Shown here: positions 29,680-38,925 of the stretch, in pieces
Position numbering within the stretch: position 1 is the stretch's first letter
Layout: every line of letters starts with the position of its first letter
Assembly (NCBI GenBank): GCA_977006965.1
Contig: OZ345364.1
Location: forward strand, 1,798,001 to 1,862,000
Direction of reading: 5' to 3'
Source of the DNA: Phymatolithon calcareum
Taxonomy: Eukaryota; Rhodophyta; Florideophyceae; Hapalidiales
DNA length: 64,000 nucleotides
Notes under the pieces: model-generated
The model's database searches: none
The model's input: the letters and a program-made list of their open reading frames with translations, nothing else
Told to the model about the DNA's origin: nothing
Made by a program: the position numbers and the translations under genes

Positions 29680-31551
29680 TTTTTTTCCTTTCAAGTTTAT
29701 TTAAAAGCCCTATAGACTTCCGAAGATATGGGCTAGGCTTCCTCTGATGCTACCTACCTTTGTGTAGCTCACAAAACGTCCACCAGTATGGCGGACGGGA
29801 AAGCTCAGGACTCAAAGTAGTCCTATCTCAGACCTCTACGGGATTGTTGGTGCTTGGACTCGACCACTTTTTGCCTTGCATTCTGCGGATTAATACAGGC
29901 CTTCTTCGTTCTCCATGCGTTCTATGAGTGTCTTGCTAAATAGTATGAGCTCATCTAGCGCCTTTTCTGTTTCCAGTCGTTTTTCTCCTTCGAGTTCGTA
30001 CCCTGCTAGCGTGCGTTCAAGGGTCTCCATATGCTCTCTGGCTCTGGTGCCGAATTATTAAGTCATACTTGTTGTTGACACCTGCGGGAATCTGTCACAG
30101 GCATACTGCAGCGCGAGTTGTCTGTGCTTCACCTTGGGGAACTTGAGGATTGCTGGCAATTCTCTTGTCTTGTCGTATGGTATCTTTCTCTTCCGCTTCG
30201 ATTCTAGGCGGTCTCCTTCCACTTCCAGAAATTTCGATCGAAGTGTTTGCGAAGAATGGTTTGTTTGGATATGCTTTACAGCTTCACCGAACGGCTCTCT
30301 GGTCTCCATCGCGGCAATATCTTTCCTCGTGTACTGCCATTCATGGTTGTTTCTTCTTTCGGGCACTTCATTTGAATACATACGTTCTTTCGCCTTGTTC
30401 CTTCTCAGCATTTTGAAGGCTAAGATTTCTCGTCGATGTGTGGCCGCCTGGATCCGGCACAAGTGACGGAGCCTGTCCGTCCTTCCTCGGGCCAGTGGCC
30501 CGAAAACTTGATTGAAGAATGTTGCTTCTACTTCCTTGACGGCATTTTGTACGTCTTCTGTCCAGGTCGTTAAGTGCACTGCGTACTCCCAGCGTGGCTG
30601 TACTAGTGCCTTGTATATCTGAATACACTTCTGTATACTCAGCCCTTTCTTGAACACTCCCAGTGTACGCAACTCGTACACGGTCGTCCTTGCTTTCTTT
30701 AGTCGTTGCATCATTAACGTATCTGTGACTCCTCCGGGGTCTAGGGATACTCCAAGGTACATGACCTCCGGAACTTGTGCTAGTACCTTGTTCGCTAGCT
30801 TGAATGTCTTGCCCAATGTTTCCTCTGATTCGAGGACTTCGCTTTTCCCTTGTTTAGTGTTCCAAGTCATCTCTCGCTCTTGTGCCCATTGGGTAGCTAT
30901 ATCCAATAGTCCTTGCAGTGCAGCGGGTAATTTCGCAGAGAGAAGAACATCGTCTGCGAAGAGGATAGCTGGTAATTCAGCCCAGGTTTTTGATGCCCGG
31001 TTCATTCGCTCTGCGAATTCATCCATGAAGATGTTGTATAGGCTTGGACTGAGAGGGGACCCTTGTGGGACCCCCCTGTCCACTAGAAACCAGTTCCTGT
31101 TCGCATCACCAATTGTTGCTACCCAGGATGGTGTCAAGAACGCCTCGGCCATTGTGCAGATCTCCTTCGGCAGTACTTGCCTCATTCTGTTCACCAAGTG
31201 TACTCTCGGTACTGTGTCGTAGGCAGCCTTAAGGTCCAATACTGCTACACATCTCTGATCCTCTTTTAATAGCTCAGTAGCTCTTAGGATGGCCAGTTCA
31301 GTGCTCTTCCCCTTTTGGAACCCAAGCTCATACCAGTCGTTTGAGTATACTGTGCGCAGCTTCATATGAATAGATGTCTCAATAATTTTCCTTGCGTGGC
31401 TCAGCAAGGAAATCGGTCGGTAGTCTCCGGGGTCCTTGTGTGCCCCCTTCTTGTGTATTGGGACGAGGAGCGCTTTCTGCCAGTGCAGAGGCGTGTCTCC
31501 ACACCTCCCGCAGGCCTCCCACAAGGCTGTAAGCACTTCGGCGTTGAGCGA
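29680..31551 (-). mobile_element. LINE copy L2 with intact RT reading frame, 5'-truncated
   Basis: This is a 1.87-kb non-LTR retrotransposon flanked by a 15-bp target-site duplication. The reading frame (to 30058) is unbroken and fused in phase to 53 host codons upstream (ATG at 31710), giving 550 residues. RT motifs are YRPISLLSHARKIIE, GFQKGKSTELAILR, VLDLKAAYDTVPR, GVPQGSPLSP and the catalytic FADDV. A thumb and C-terminal domain follow. The upstream endonuclease and linker present in L3 are missing, so it cannot be autonomous. The 3' UTR ends in the GGGCTTTTAAATAAA tail. It is young, since there are no frameshifts. Confidence 0.93.
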
Positions 31552-31566
31552 TGTTAATTGACGAGT
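31552..31566. repeat. Target-site duplication of LINE L2, right copy
   Basis: TGTTAATTGACGAGT, identical to 29665-29679. It encodes TRQLT on the minus strand in both flanks. Confidence 0.93.
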
Positions 31567-31710
31567 GCTGAAGTTGGTTCTACGACTTGCAAAAAATGAG
31601 GCGATGTCACTTGAAAAAGGTACAGTTCTCATAATGGCGTTTGTGTCGAAGAGCAGCACCTGCAACTGAAGCGCTTCAGAACATTGTGCACTTGTAAAGA
31701 AACTGGTCAA
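31567..31710 (-). pseudogene. Host ORF, 5' part, separated by LINE L2
   Basis: About 50 codons run from an ATG at 31710, in phase with the fragment at 28966-29679 across the empty site. The sequence is not recognised on its own. The ATG may be internal to a larger exon. Confidence 0.45.
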
Positions 31711-32213
31711 GACCTGGTGTGACCCCTGGGGAGTGAAAAAAATGAATTCTCTCGCGCTACAAACCGTTTTGGAGTACCGAACCGGACAAACTGGCCCTTA
31801 AGCGAAAGAAACTATACAAACGAGCTAGGGTAACCCAATCACCAGAAGACTGGGGCCGATATCACGAATGCAAGTATAAAGTGAGAACTAAAGTCAACCA
31901 GCGATAGAGTGAGCAATATCAGGAATACATCTCTGAACTCGAAGAGAAAGATGGTCCAGCCGCCGTGAAGCAGCTGTCCAGGATGAAGAAAAAGATACAA
32001 GGGAGAACAGCTCGCAACAAGATGACTGGAAGGCCAATGAACCATGCATTATTCTCGGCACACATTTCGAGAACCTGCCACAGCACAGAAAAGTGGCAAC
32101 CTGGCCCCAGGAAGTTCCGCTGTCTCGAAGGAATGAAGGAATCAATCGAAACAGCCATTCGGAAGTCCCCAACCGGAAAAGCTCCAGGTATGGACGAGGT
32201 CAAGTCTGAAATG

Positions 32214-32226
32214 CTGAAGCTTGACG
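32214..32226. repeat. Target-site duplication of nested element, left
   Basis: CTGAAGCTTGACG, repeated at 32675-32687. Confidence 0.9.
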
Positions 32227-32674
32227 GTATGGTGTCAAAAAAGCAACGCCTACAAGCAGCAGTCAGAGTCTGGTCGTTGGAAGAAGAGGGTCGGACAGCT
32301 AAAATCCCGATCGACGTACCGAACGACCTACCAGGAGTGCTATATATAAGGGACAGAGCTTTGCGGTTGAGATGCCTGCGAGTTATTTTCAACAGAGTTC
32401 CTTTGTGGAGAAAGTCCATTCTGGCGAAATACTTTGGGGCTGGTGCTGTGGTGGAGCTTATCGTGTTGCAACGTATATTACGGACTATGAAGATGGATCA
32501 AGAAACGGAATATGAATGCAAAAGACTTACTCGGGCCCTGACAGGGAGAGAAATTCGGATTAAGGAGATATTAGAAGGAGAGTAGAGAGATGAGTATCGA
32601 AAACATCGAGAAGCTGCCCTGTTACTCAACTTGAGGCTTTGGGAGCTTTTAAAATAAAATCAATATATATCCCC
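32227..32674 (+). mobile_element. 448-bp element nested inside LINE L3
   Basis: It is bounded by a 13-bp duplication. Removing it and one duplicate rejoins the LINE frame exactly (MLKLD to APLNAE). It carries a partial frame (LRLRCLRVIFNRVPLW, then ETEYECKRLTRALTGRE) ending in REAALLLNLRLWELLK-stop, and a 3' tail GGGAGCTTTTAAAATAAAA. A relative sits at 18700-19250. It looks like the 3' end of a second retroelement family, 5'-truncated on insertion. Confidence 0.85.
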
Positions 32675-32687
32675 CTGAAGCTTGACG
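32675..32687. repeat. Target-site duplication of nested element, right
   Basis: CTGAAGCTTGACG, identical to 32214-32226. Confidence 0.9.
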
Positions 32688-34515
32688 CACCCCTGAACGC
32701 GGAGGCTCTTACAGCCCTATTGGAAGCCTGCGGGAGGTGCGCAGACATGCCAATGTACTGGCAGAAGGCCCTGTTCGTACCTATTCACATGAAGGGACCA
32801 CACCACGAACCTGAAAATTATCGCCCAATATCCCTGCTTAGTCATGCAAGGAAAATTATTGAAACGGCAATCGACAGTATGCTCCGCAAGGTATACTCCA
32901 ACCACTGGTTCCAACTCGGTTTCCAAAAAGGGAAAAGTACAGAACTCGCAATCCTAAGAGCTACGGAGCTACTGAAAGGCCAACAAAGGTGCGTAGCAGT
33001 ACTGGACCTCAAGGCTGCATACGACACCGTCCAATGAAAACATTTAGTGAACACAATGAGACATGTACTGCCACCACAGCTATGCGCTATGACAGAAGCA
33101 TTCCTGACACCGTCCTGGGTGTCAACCATCGGAGATACTGCTAAGAACTGGTTTCTAGTGGACAGAGGAGTACCGCAGGGGTCTCCTCTCAGTCCAAGTC
33201 TATACAACATCTTCATGGATGAATTTGCGGAACGTATGGGAGAAGTGCCCAGAGATTGGGCCGACGTCCCTTCAATCCTCTTCGCAGACGACGTAATTCT
33301 TCTAGCGAAATCACCCTCTGCTCTGCAGGGATTGCTAGACAATGCCACTCAATGGGCCCAAGAACGCGGGATGACAAGGAACACGAAGCAAAGAAAAAGC
33401 AAGATACTGGAATCGGATGAGACATCGCGCGTGACATTTCAGCTGGCTAATAAGACCCTCGCACATGTCACGGAAGTCACCTACCTCGGAGTATCCCTAG
33501 GACCGGAGGGGGTTACATGTACACTGATGTGCAACGCCTCAAGAAGGCAAAGACCGCTCTGTACGAGCTCCGTACAGTAGGGGTATTCAAGAAGGGAATT
33601 GGCATATATAAATGCATCCAGGTATACAAGTCATTAATCCAGCCACGTTGGGAGTACGCTATGCACTTAACACCGTGGACAGAAAATGTCTAGAGCGCGG
33701 TCAAGGAAGTTGAACAATCGTTTTTCAGCCAAGACTTCGGGCCATGGGCACGAGGAAAGTCTGATAGACTCCGCCTACTATGTCGAATCCAGGCTGCTTC
33801 CCATCGAGGGAAATAATAGCTTTCAAGATGTTGAAAAGGACCATGGCGAAAGAAGGAAAGTTTCTGGAGGAACCGCCAGAGAGAAGAAACCCGGAAGAGC
33901 TTCAAGCCACAAGAAAGGACATCACAGCGATGGATACCAGAGAACCCTTTGATGAAGCGATGAAGCACATAATAATGAACCAATCTGCAGAAGCACTTCG
34001 ATCAACAATCCTGACAAAGGAAGGAGAGTTCCTTGAATCGAAGAGAAAGAGGAAAATTCCGAACGACAAGACAAGAGAACTCCCTGCAATACTTGAATTT
34101 CCACAACTGAAACACAGGCAACTGGCGGTTCAGTACGCCTTTGGAAGATTTCCCCAAGTGTCTACAACACTGATGGCAGATAGGTTTGGAAACAAAGTCA
34201 GACAGCACATGGAGACCCTGGATCGCAGCTTGTCAGCCTATGAACTCAAGGAAAAAGACAGAGCGGCAACTGAGAAGGCACTAGATGACATTTTGCTCTT
34301 CAGCAAAAGCATCATTGAGAGTATGCAGAATGAAGAAGACCTGTACTGAAAGAAGAAGCGACATCTCGAAAAATGCTATGAAGAACTATCAAATACAGGG
34401 GCTCAGATAGAATACCAGACATAAGAGTAGAGCCACCCTAGTGAGGGTAGCACCTGAGGAAGCCTTGCCCGTATATTCGTATGAGTGTGGGGCTTTAAAA
34501 AATTGCAATAAAAAA

Positions 34516-35700
34516 ATAATTGTGCAGTTGTATGTCAACATTGAAGCAAGTAGAACAATTGGGGGCTTCCGTAAACGCACAGTTTAATGTGCCATGCACC
34601 CTTACAACGGTTGGGACTGAGAACTTATCTTCCCTCTGGGGGATGCTGGAAAGATTGTAAAAGTGCATTTTCTTGTTTTTAGAAGGTTCCGAAAATGCTT
34701 GAATTTGCTTTCAGGACCGTGCAGCACTCAATTTCTGCTTTAGACATTGTTCGAGATTGGTGAATTGCATTCGAATTGTATGCGCTTCGTACGTTGACGA
34801 AATAATTGGGACAAAGAATATCAATCGAGAAATATGATTGGTAATAACATTGCTTTTACGTCCGCAGAAACGTAGCATGCGACCGAACATGGACTTCAAA
34901 TTGACAGTTGTGTAGCGCGAAATGTTAAAGCGATGTGGAAAACGATGAACCCTTCCCTTTTCATAAATCCTTGCTGCTTATCGTCACCTGGAATATTATT
35001 CCTAGTCCTCTATGCTTTCAGATAATGCAAAATAATTTGTGGAAGGAAGTCACTAGCTATGAAAATAGCCTGCGACAGAATGCAAAAATGCTTATATTTT
35101 GGACGTGTTTGCAATGTGTAATGGCAAAAAGAAGAAAAGAATTTGAGGCTCTGAAGTATTTTGAGAATCATCTGAACAACAAACTACTGTAGACCTCTTT
35201 TTAAAGAAAGTGCGTAATTTGTCTTTTTATTGAGGTGCCCAATGCCCTCTTGACCGAATAAGTTCGAAACCTACCATACTGGAGGCTTTTCTATTTCTAA
35301 CTGCGTGCATGCCGACTACTGGGGTATCTCAATGAGATAATCTCATTGAAACGATCTTTACTTGTTCGGCTGCTGTCAGGATGTATTACCCCTGGTGCGA
35401 CGCTGTGCTGTGCTGCTGGTATCCACCGCAGCAGGCGTGGCCAGTGGTCAGCCATGTTCTCAAAGACCTTTACAAACTCCCCTCGCTGGTTTCTGGACCA
35501 ATTTACCCTTCCACCCATGATTCATGCCTCTGTGTTGATGCTTTTTCCCCATACCACGAAGTCACCCATTGCGATGAAACCCCATTTTTGCTAATCCTTC
35601 TCCCATGTTGTCTGCGCTGTCGCATGTAGCGTTTAAAGAAGTTAAGGAAACGCTGCTTTCTGCACCATAGTTGCTTGGTTTTTGTTCAAATAGTACAAAA
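34516..35700. other. Gene-poor stretch
   Basis: No gene or RNA was recognised; AT-rich with short frames only. A small palindrome TCAATGAGA-TAA-TCTCATTGA lies at about 35328-35348. Confidence 0.4.
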
Positions 35701-35704
35701 GTTC

Positions 35705-35790
35705 TTTGGAGGAAGGCAGCAGCTCAGGAAAACTTGCCCATATCTTTGAAAGTCTGTCGAGCTTTAAATTAAATTTGAATTAAAATAATA
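35705..35790 (+). mobile_element. LINE 3'-tail fragment (L4)
   Basis: Only the last ~80 bp are present. The block AACTTGCCCATATCTTTGAA, GTCTGTCGAGCTTTAAATTAA is the diverged 3' end of L1/L2 (CCTTGCCCATATCTTCGGAA, GTCTGTAGGGCTTTTAAATAA). Confidence 0.75.
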
Positions 35791-35869
35791 ACAAGTTTGG
35801 TGGACATCAATGCCAGCTTCTTTTGCATATCCATAGTGCTCTTCCCTCTGCTCATCACACCCAGCTTCG

Positions 35870-35882
35870 CAAAAGAGACTGA
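35870..35882. repeat. SINE target-site duplication, left
   Basis: CAAAAGAGACTGA, identical to 36168-36180. Confidence 0.9.
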
Positions 35883-36167
35883 TCCACCTGTGGTATAGTG
35901 GTAAAACTGCCTCCGCGCACCTGTGCGCATGTTTCGGTATGATACAGGAAGGAATGTGAGGTCGCCGGTTCGAGTCCTGTCCCAAACAAGAATTGAATTA
36001 CGTTCCGCGAAGGGCACACGGATTTCGCCGTGTAGTGGTGTGCCGCAGTACTCGCGGGAAGCAGTTACGCGAGTACCCAGAATGGATCCAGCTCATGAAC
36101 ATCTTAGAGGCCCCCTAGATGTGAGCTACCTTAGCGTAGCTCGAATATCATGCAATAAACAAACAAA
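35883..36167 (+). mobile_element. tRNA-derived SINE, complete
   Basis: The body is 285 bp between identical 13-bp duplications. The Pol III A box TGGTATAGTGG is at 35891-35901 and the B box GGTTCGAGTCC at 35967-35977. The 13 bases from the A box (TGGTATAGTGGTA) equal the D arm of the window's tRNA-Gly. The A-to-B distance (65 nt) is much longer than in an uninterrupted tRNA and close to that of the split tRNA-Gly (57). Between the boxes is the hairpin GCGCA-CCTG-TGCGC. The tRNA-unrelated body has further hairpins (GTACTCGCG/CGCGAGTAC) and ends in ATAAAC(AAAC)n. Confidence 0.88.
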
Positions 36168-36180
36168 CAAAAGAGACTGA
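36168..36180. repeat. SINE target-site duplication, right
   Basis: CAAAAGAGACTGA directly after the CAAA-rich tail. Confidence 0.9.
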
Positions 36181-36929
36181 GTCCTTGTACGTTGCCTTCT
36201 CGGTGCCGACAACATTGATAAGTCTTTCGATTCGCATTTGCGTTCAAAGGCTTGAACTCAAGCGACTAAAAAACGTCGTCATGTAGTCGCTCCATGAACC
36301 CAATGATGATGTACAACTTTCTCAAGAATAACTAATATACGGATTCCACTTAAAATAAAACGCGCCTCGTTCAAAACTGAATTTCATGTTCTCTGATGGG
36401 CAAACTATGACGCCAACATCCAGAGCACCTCAATGCTCAATCATATCGTAGGGTACACATGCGTGCCAATTTATACACACAGAGTTGTTGCCTTTGACGT
36501 CTGCTAGCTATTAACAACGACTCCTCTCCATGTGTCATTTTACTTCTCTCGCAGTGTAGAGAATAATCTGAACGTGAAAAATTTGGTGAGCTGAGCTAAG
36601 CACAAGAGCAATTTGCGATACGTCTCGAGAAATTTTGGAAGATGCTTCCATTTCGCTCAGATTGCATGTCCAAATCCCGGCTGTTGGTGTAGGGCAGCCT
36701 TTCTTCAATGCGAGTTCCGATGCTAAACTCATATTTTTACTTTTCAAAACGACTTTGGATAGCTTTACGGGCTTCAAAAGTGAGAGCTATTCGTCGAGGA
36801 CGGATCCAATTCCGAAATGAATGTTGATCGGGACATATAGGGATTTCGCCTTGATCCTGAAAACTTTGATTAGACCCAAAGAATAAAACAAATAAAAATG
36901 AAAAGAATTTTTGCAGCGTACCGAAGATC
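36181..36929. other. Gene-poor stretch
   Basis: No recognisable coding or RNA feature. Confidence 0.4.
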
Positions 36930-37050
36930 GGGGCGTATTCGAACTCGTGCTCACAATTGTGGAGCAGAAATCTGCACAGGAAGCAAGCACTCCCGTTTCT
37001 TGAGTATCAGCTTATGTTTTCTGCCGTCTTAACCACTCGGTCATGCCTTA
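36930..37050 (-). pseudogene. tRNA-Ser/Leu-like remnant or SINE head
   Basis: On the minus strand an A-box-like TGACCGAGTGG (37043-37033) with GTTAAG after it, typical of Ser/Leu tRNAs, is followed 87 nt later by a B-box-like AGTTCGAATAC (36945-36935). GCAGAAA and TTTCTGC between them can pair, and CTCCACAATTGTGAG could be a long variable arm. The acceptor and T stems do not pair, so it is not a working tRNA gene. Confidence 0.4.
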
Positions 37051-37673
37051 CTACCAATGCAACGAAAGACGCCGTTGAGCGATGTTCAGGGGCTCAAGTA
37101 ATATTATTTTTGATGGCGATACAGACTGGGCCTTTGGCAGAATTGAATAAGATCTGCGGTTTTATTGGAAAGATAGTTTCTGTACGATGCGGTTAAGGGC
37201 TTCCACTGCCCATTCACAATCAGTGTCTGGGGATTCTTTGGGAAGCACTAGACTTAAAATCTTGCCCAAAGGATTCTGTGTCCACTTTTACAATCTCACT
37301 GCATGATGCGGTATGCCCCTATAGAAAGTGTTGTTTTCCTCACTCGATGATTTTCTTTCTGTTCCCAGAGTTTTCAGAGGTGTGATCTATGTTGGAAGCG
37401 ATCTGCTGTTTTTAATTACTGGATACTGTCCAGTGTTTTGAGTTCTAGCTCTGCTCCTGTGTCTCCTGTCTCGTCCTCGATTATCTTTTAACGTCCTCTT
37501 AGTTTTGAGAGCTGATGTCGGCAAAGAAATTCCCATGGCTCTAGTTTGCCTGCATAATATTGGAATCCTTCGGAATAAGTCTAATTATTCATCCACATTG
37601 AATCTTTTGTGATTGGGTGTCTGCATATTGACTAGCAAACATCGGTATCTTGGGTCACATCTGACATGTGGGG
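37051..37673. other. Gene-poor stretch
   Basis: Nothing recognisable was found. Confidence 0.4.
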
Positions 37674-37794
37674 GTTGTGCACCGGCTGCGAGGGTTGACA
37701 TTAGCCCGAGGGCATGATATTCAACCGAGGCGCAGCCGAGGTCCGAATATCATGGCCCGAGGGCGATTGTCATCCTGAGAGTACGGTGCACAAC
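37674..37794. repeat. 121-bp imperfect palindrome
   Basis: GTTGTGCACCG (37674-) and CGGTGCACAAC (-37794) close a long stem that continues through GCCCGAGGGC and GATATTC pairs to a centre near 37734. Alternative pairing GGCTGCG..CGCAGCC inside the left half is also possible. Confidence 0.8.
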
Positions 37795-37797
37795 ACG

Positions 37798-37950
37798 CTT
37801 GTCAACCGGCTGAGAAACAAGTGGAAAATAAGGATTTCGTACGAGTGTCCTATCAAAGCTGCTATGTCATCCCTAGGGATGACATAGAAGCAATCAGTTG
37901 CAAGAGGAAGCCGATCATCGGCATGTCTACCCCCTCAGCCGGTTGACAAG
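37798..37950. mobile_element. 153-bp foldback/MITE-like element with perfect 17-bp terminal inverted repeats
   Basis: The termini CTTGTCAACCGGCTGAG (37798-37814) and CTCAGCCGGTTGACAAG (37934-37950) are exact inverses. A central perfect 26-bp palindrome lies at 37862-37887 (CTATGTCATCCCT and its complement). There is no coding capacity. No clear target duplication flanks it. Confidence 0.75.
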
Positions 37951-38925
37951 AATAAGCAATGGAACTAAGTTTCGTTGCAGAAAGTCTTTTGAAACGTACT
38001 GATTACTGTAATGATCACCAATTAGCTTTTCGGAGACACTTGTGCATTGTTTAATATAATGAAAGTTGCTGGCTTGTTAGAGACGTGTTGCATTCAGACA
38101 ATCAGAAATATAGTAGAAGAGGGAGGTGGGTTGGGGGTCAGAGAAAGGAGCAAGACTGCCTCTATTCGATGGAATGCGCATCACGCGTCGGCACTTATGC
38201 ACATCGAAACTGTCAGTGAGTGCCGGCCGCGCCCTCTCGCGGCGAGTTGACGAGAGATACTGAAAATCGCCAAGTGCTGATAATCTGGGTGGGCACGATA
38301 GTTATAAGAAGCGGCAGTGTCTTGCTCTCTTTAAGCCCGCTCAGAATAAAATCTTCCGAATTGGCATTGCTGATAGTTGATGTTCAGTGATAAATCAACG
38401 AAAATAGGAATACAGTACAACAGTCCCCGTGCGTGTTTTGGTTGATATTTTATCATATCAGTGACATGATATTAATGTTTGGGGGAACCTATAAACTCTA
38501 GATTCCAGACATCATTATCAATGAAGAAAAACTAGCATCGCAGAACCATTGTTGATGTTTATCAATTGATTAATAACTAATATGTAAATTACTTCATCAG
38601 AAAGTGGAAAAAAAGCTATTTCCTGCATTTTCTGTAGTCAAAGACCTCAGCATTTCATTGATACTTATGCCTTGTGGGCGATATCCCCTTATCGATGTGT
38701 GCTTGCCAGGGCTCACATTCTATGATACAGTTGGCATGCAAGGCACTCAAGGCTCGCGAAGCCAGCGTGGTCATCTCCGAACACACCAGTCGCTTGCAGC
38801 GCCTGACAGAACATTTCGTCCTCCTGACGCGCATTAACCTGACTGTCCTCATCACTCCCGCTGATCTCACTTCACTCCGCGTCCTCTTCACAATTGTCCG
38901 CAAGCATTTCCATCTATCGAAGAAC
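37951..38925. other. Upstream region of the bZIP gene
   Basis: The stretch 38360-38480 (GATAGTTGATGTTCAGTGATAA, ATCAACGAAAAT) resembles the ends of the 60645-62970 element, so it is probably a solo terminal fragment of that family. The bZIP frame is open from 38674 but has no ATG before 38926 that fits. Confidence 0.4.

Larger units (their letters stand above)
31740..34515 (+). mobile_element. LINE copy L3, degenerate, carrying a nested insertion
   Basis: This is a longer, older copy of the same LINE family. It starts in the linker before RT (KLYKRARVTQSPEDWG, KSPTGKAPGMDEV) and is interrupted at 32227-32674 by another element. It then resumes at APLNAEALTALLEACG and runs through the palm (FADDV at about 33280) to the natural C-terminus ESMQNEEDLY at 34349. 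It contains in-frame stops (for example after AAYDTVQ at 33037 and after TENV) and at least two frameshifts (near 33525 and 33810). The 3' end has the family tail near 34490, GGGGCTTTAAAAAATTGCAATAAAA. Confidence 0.88.
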
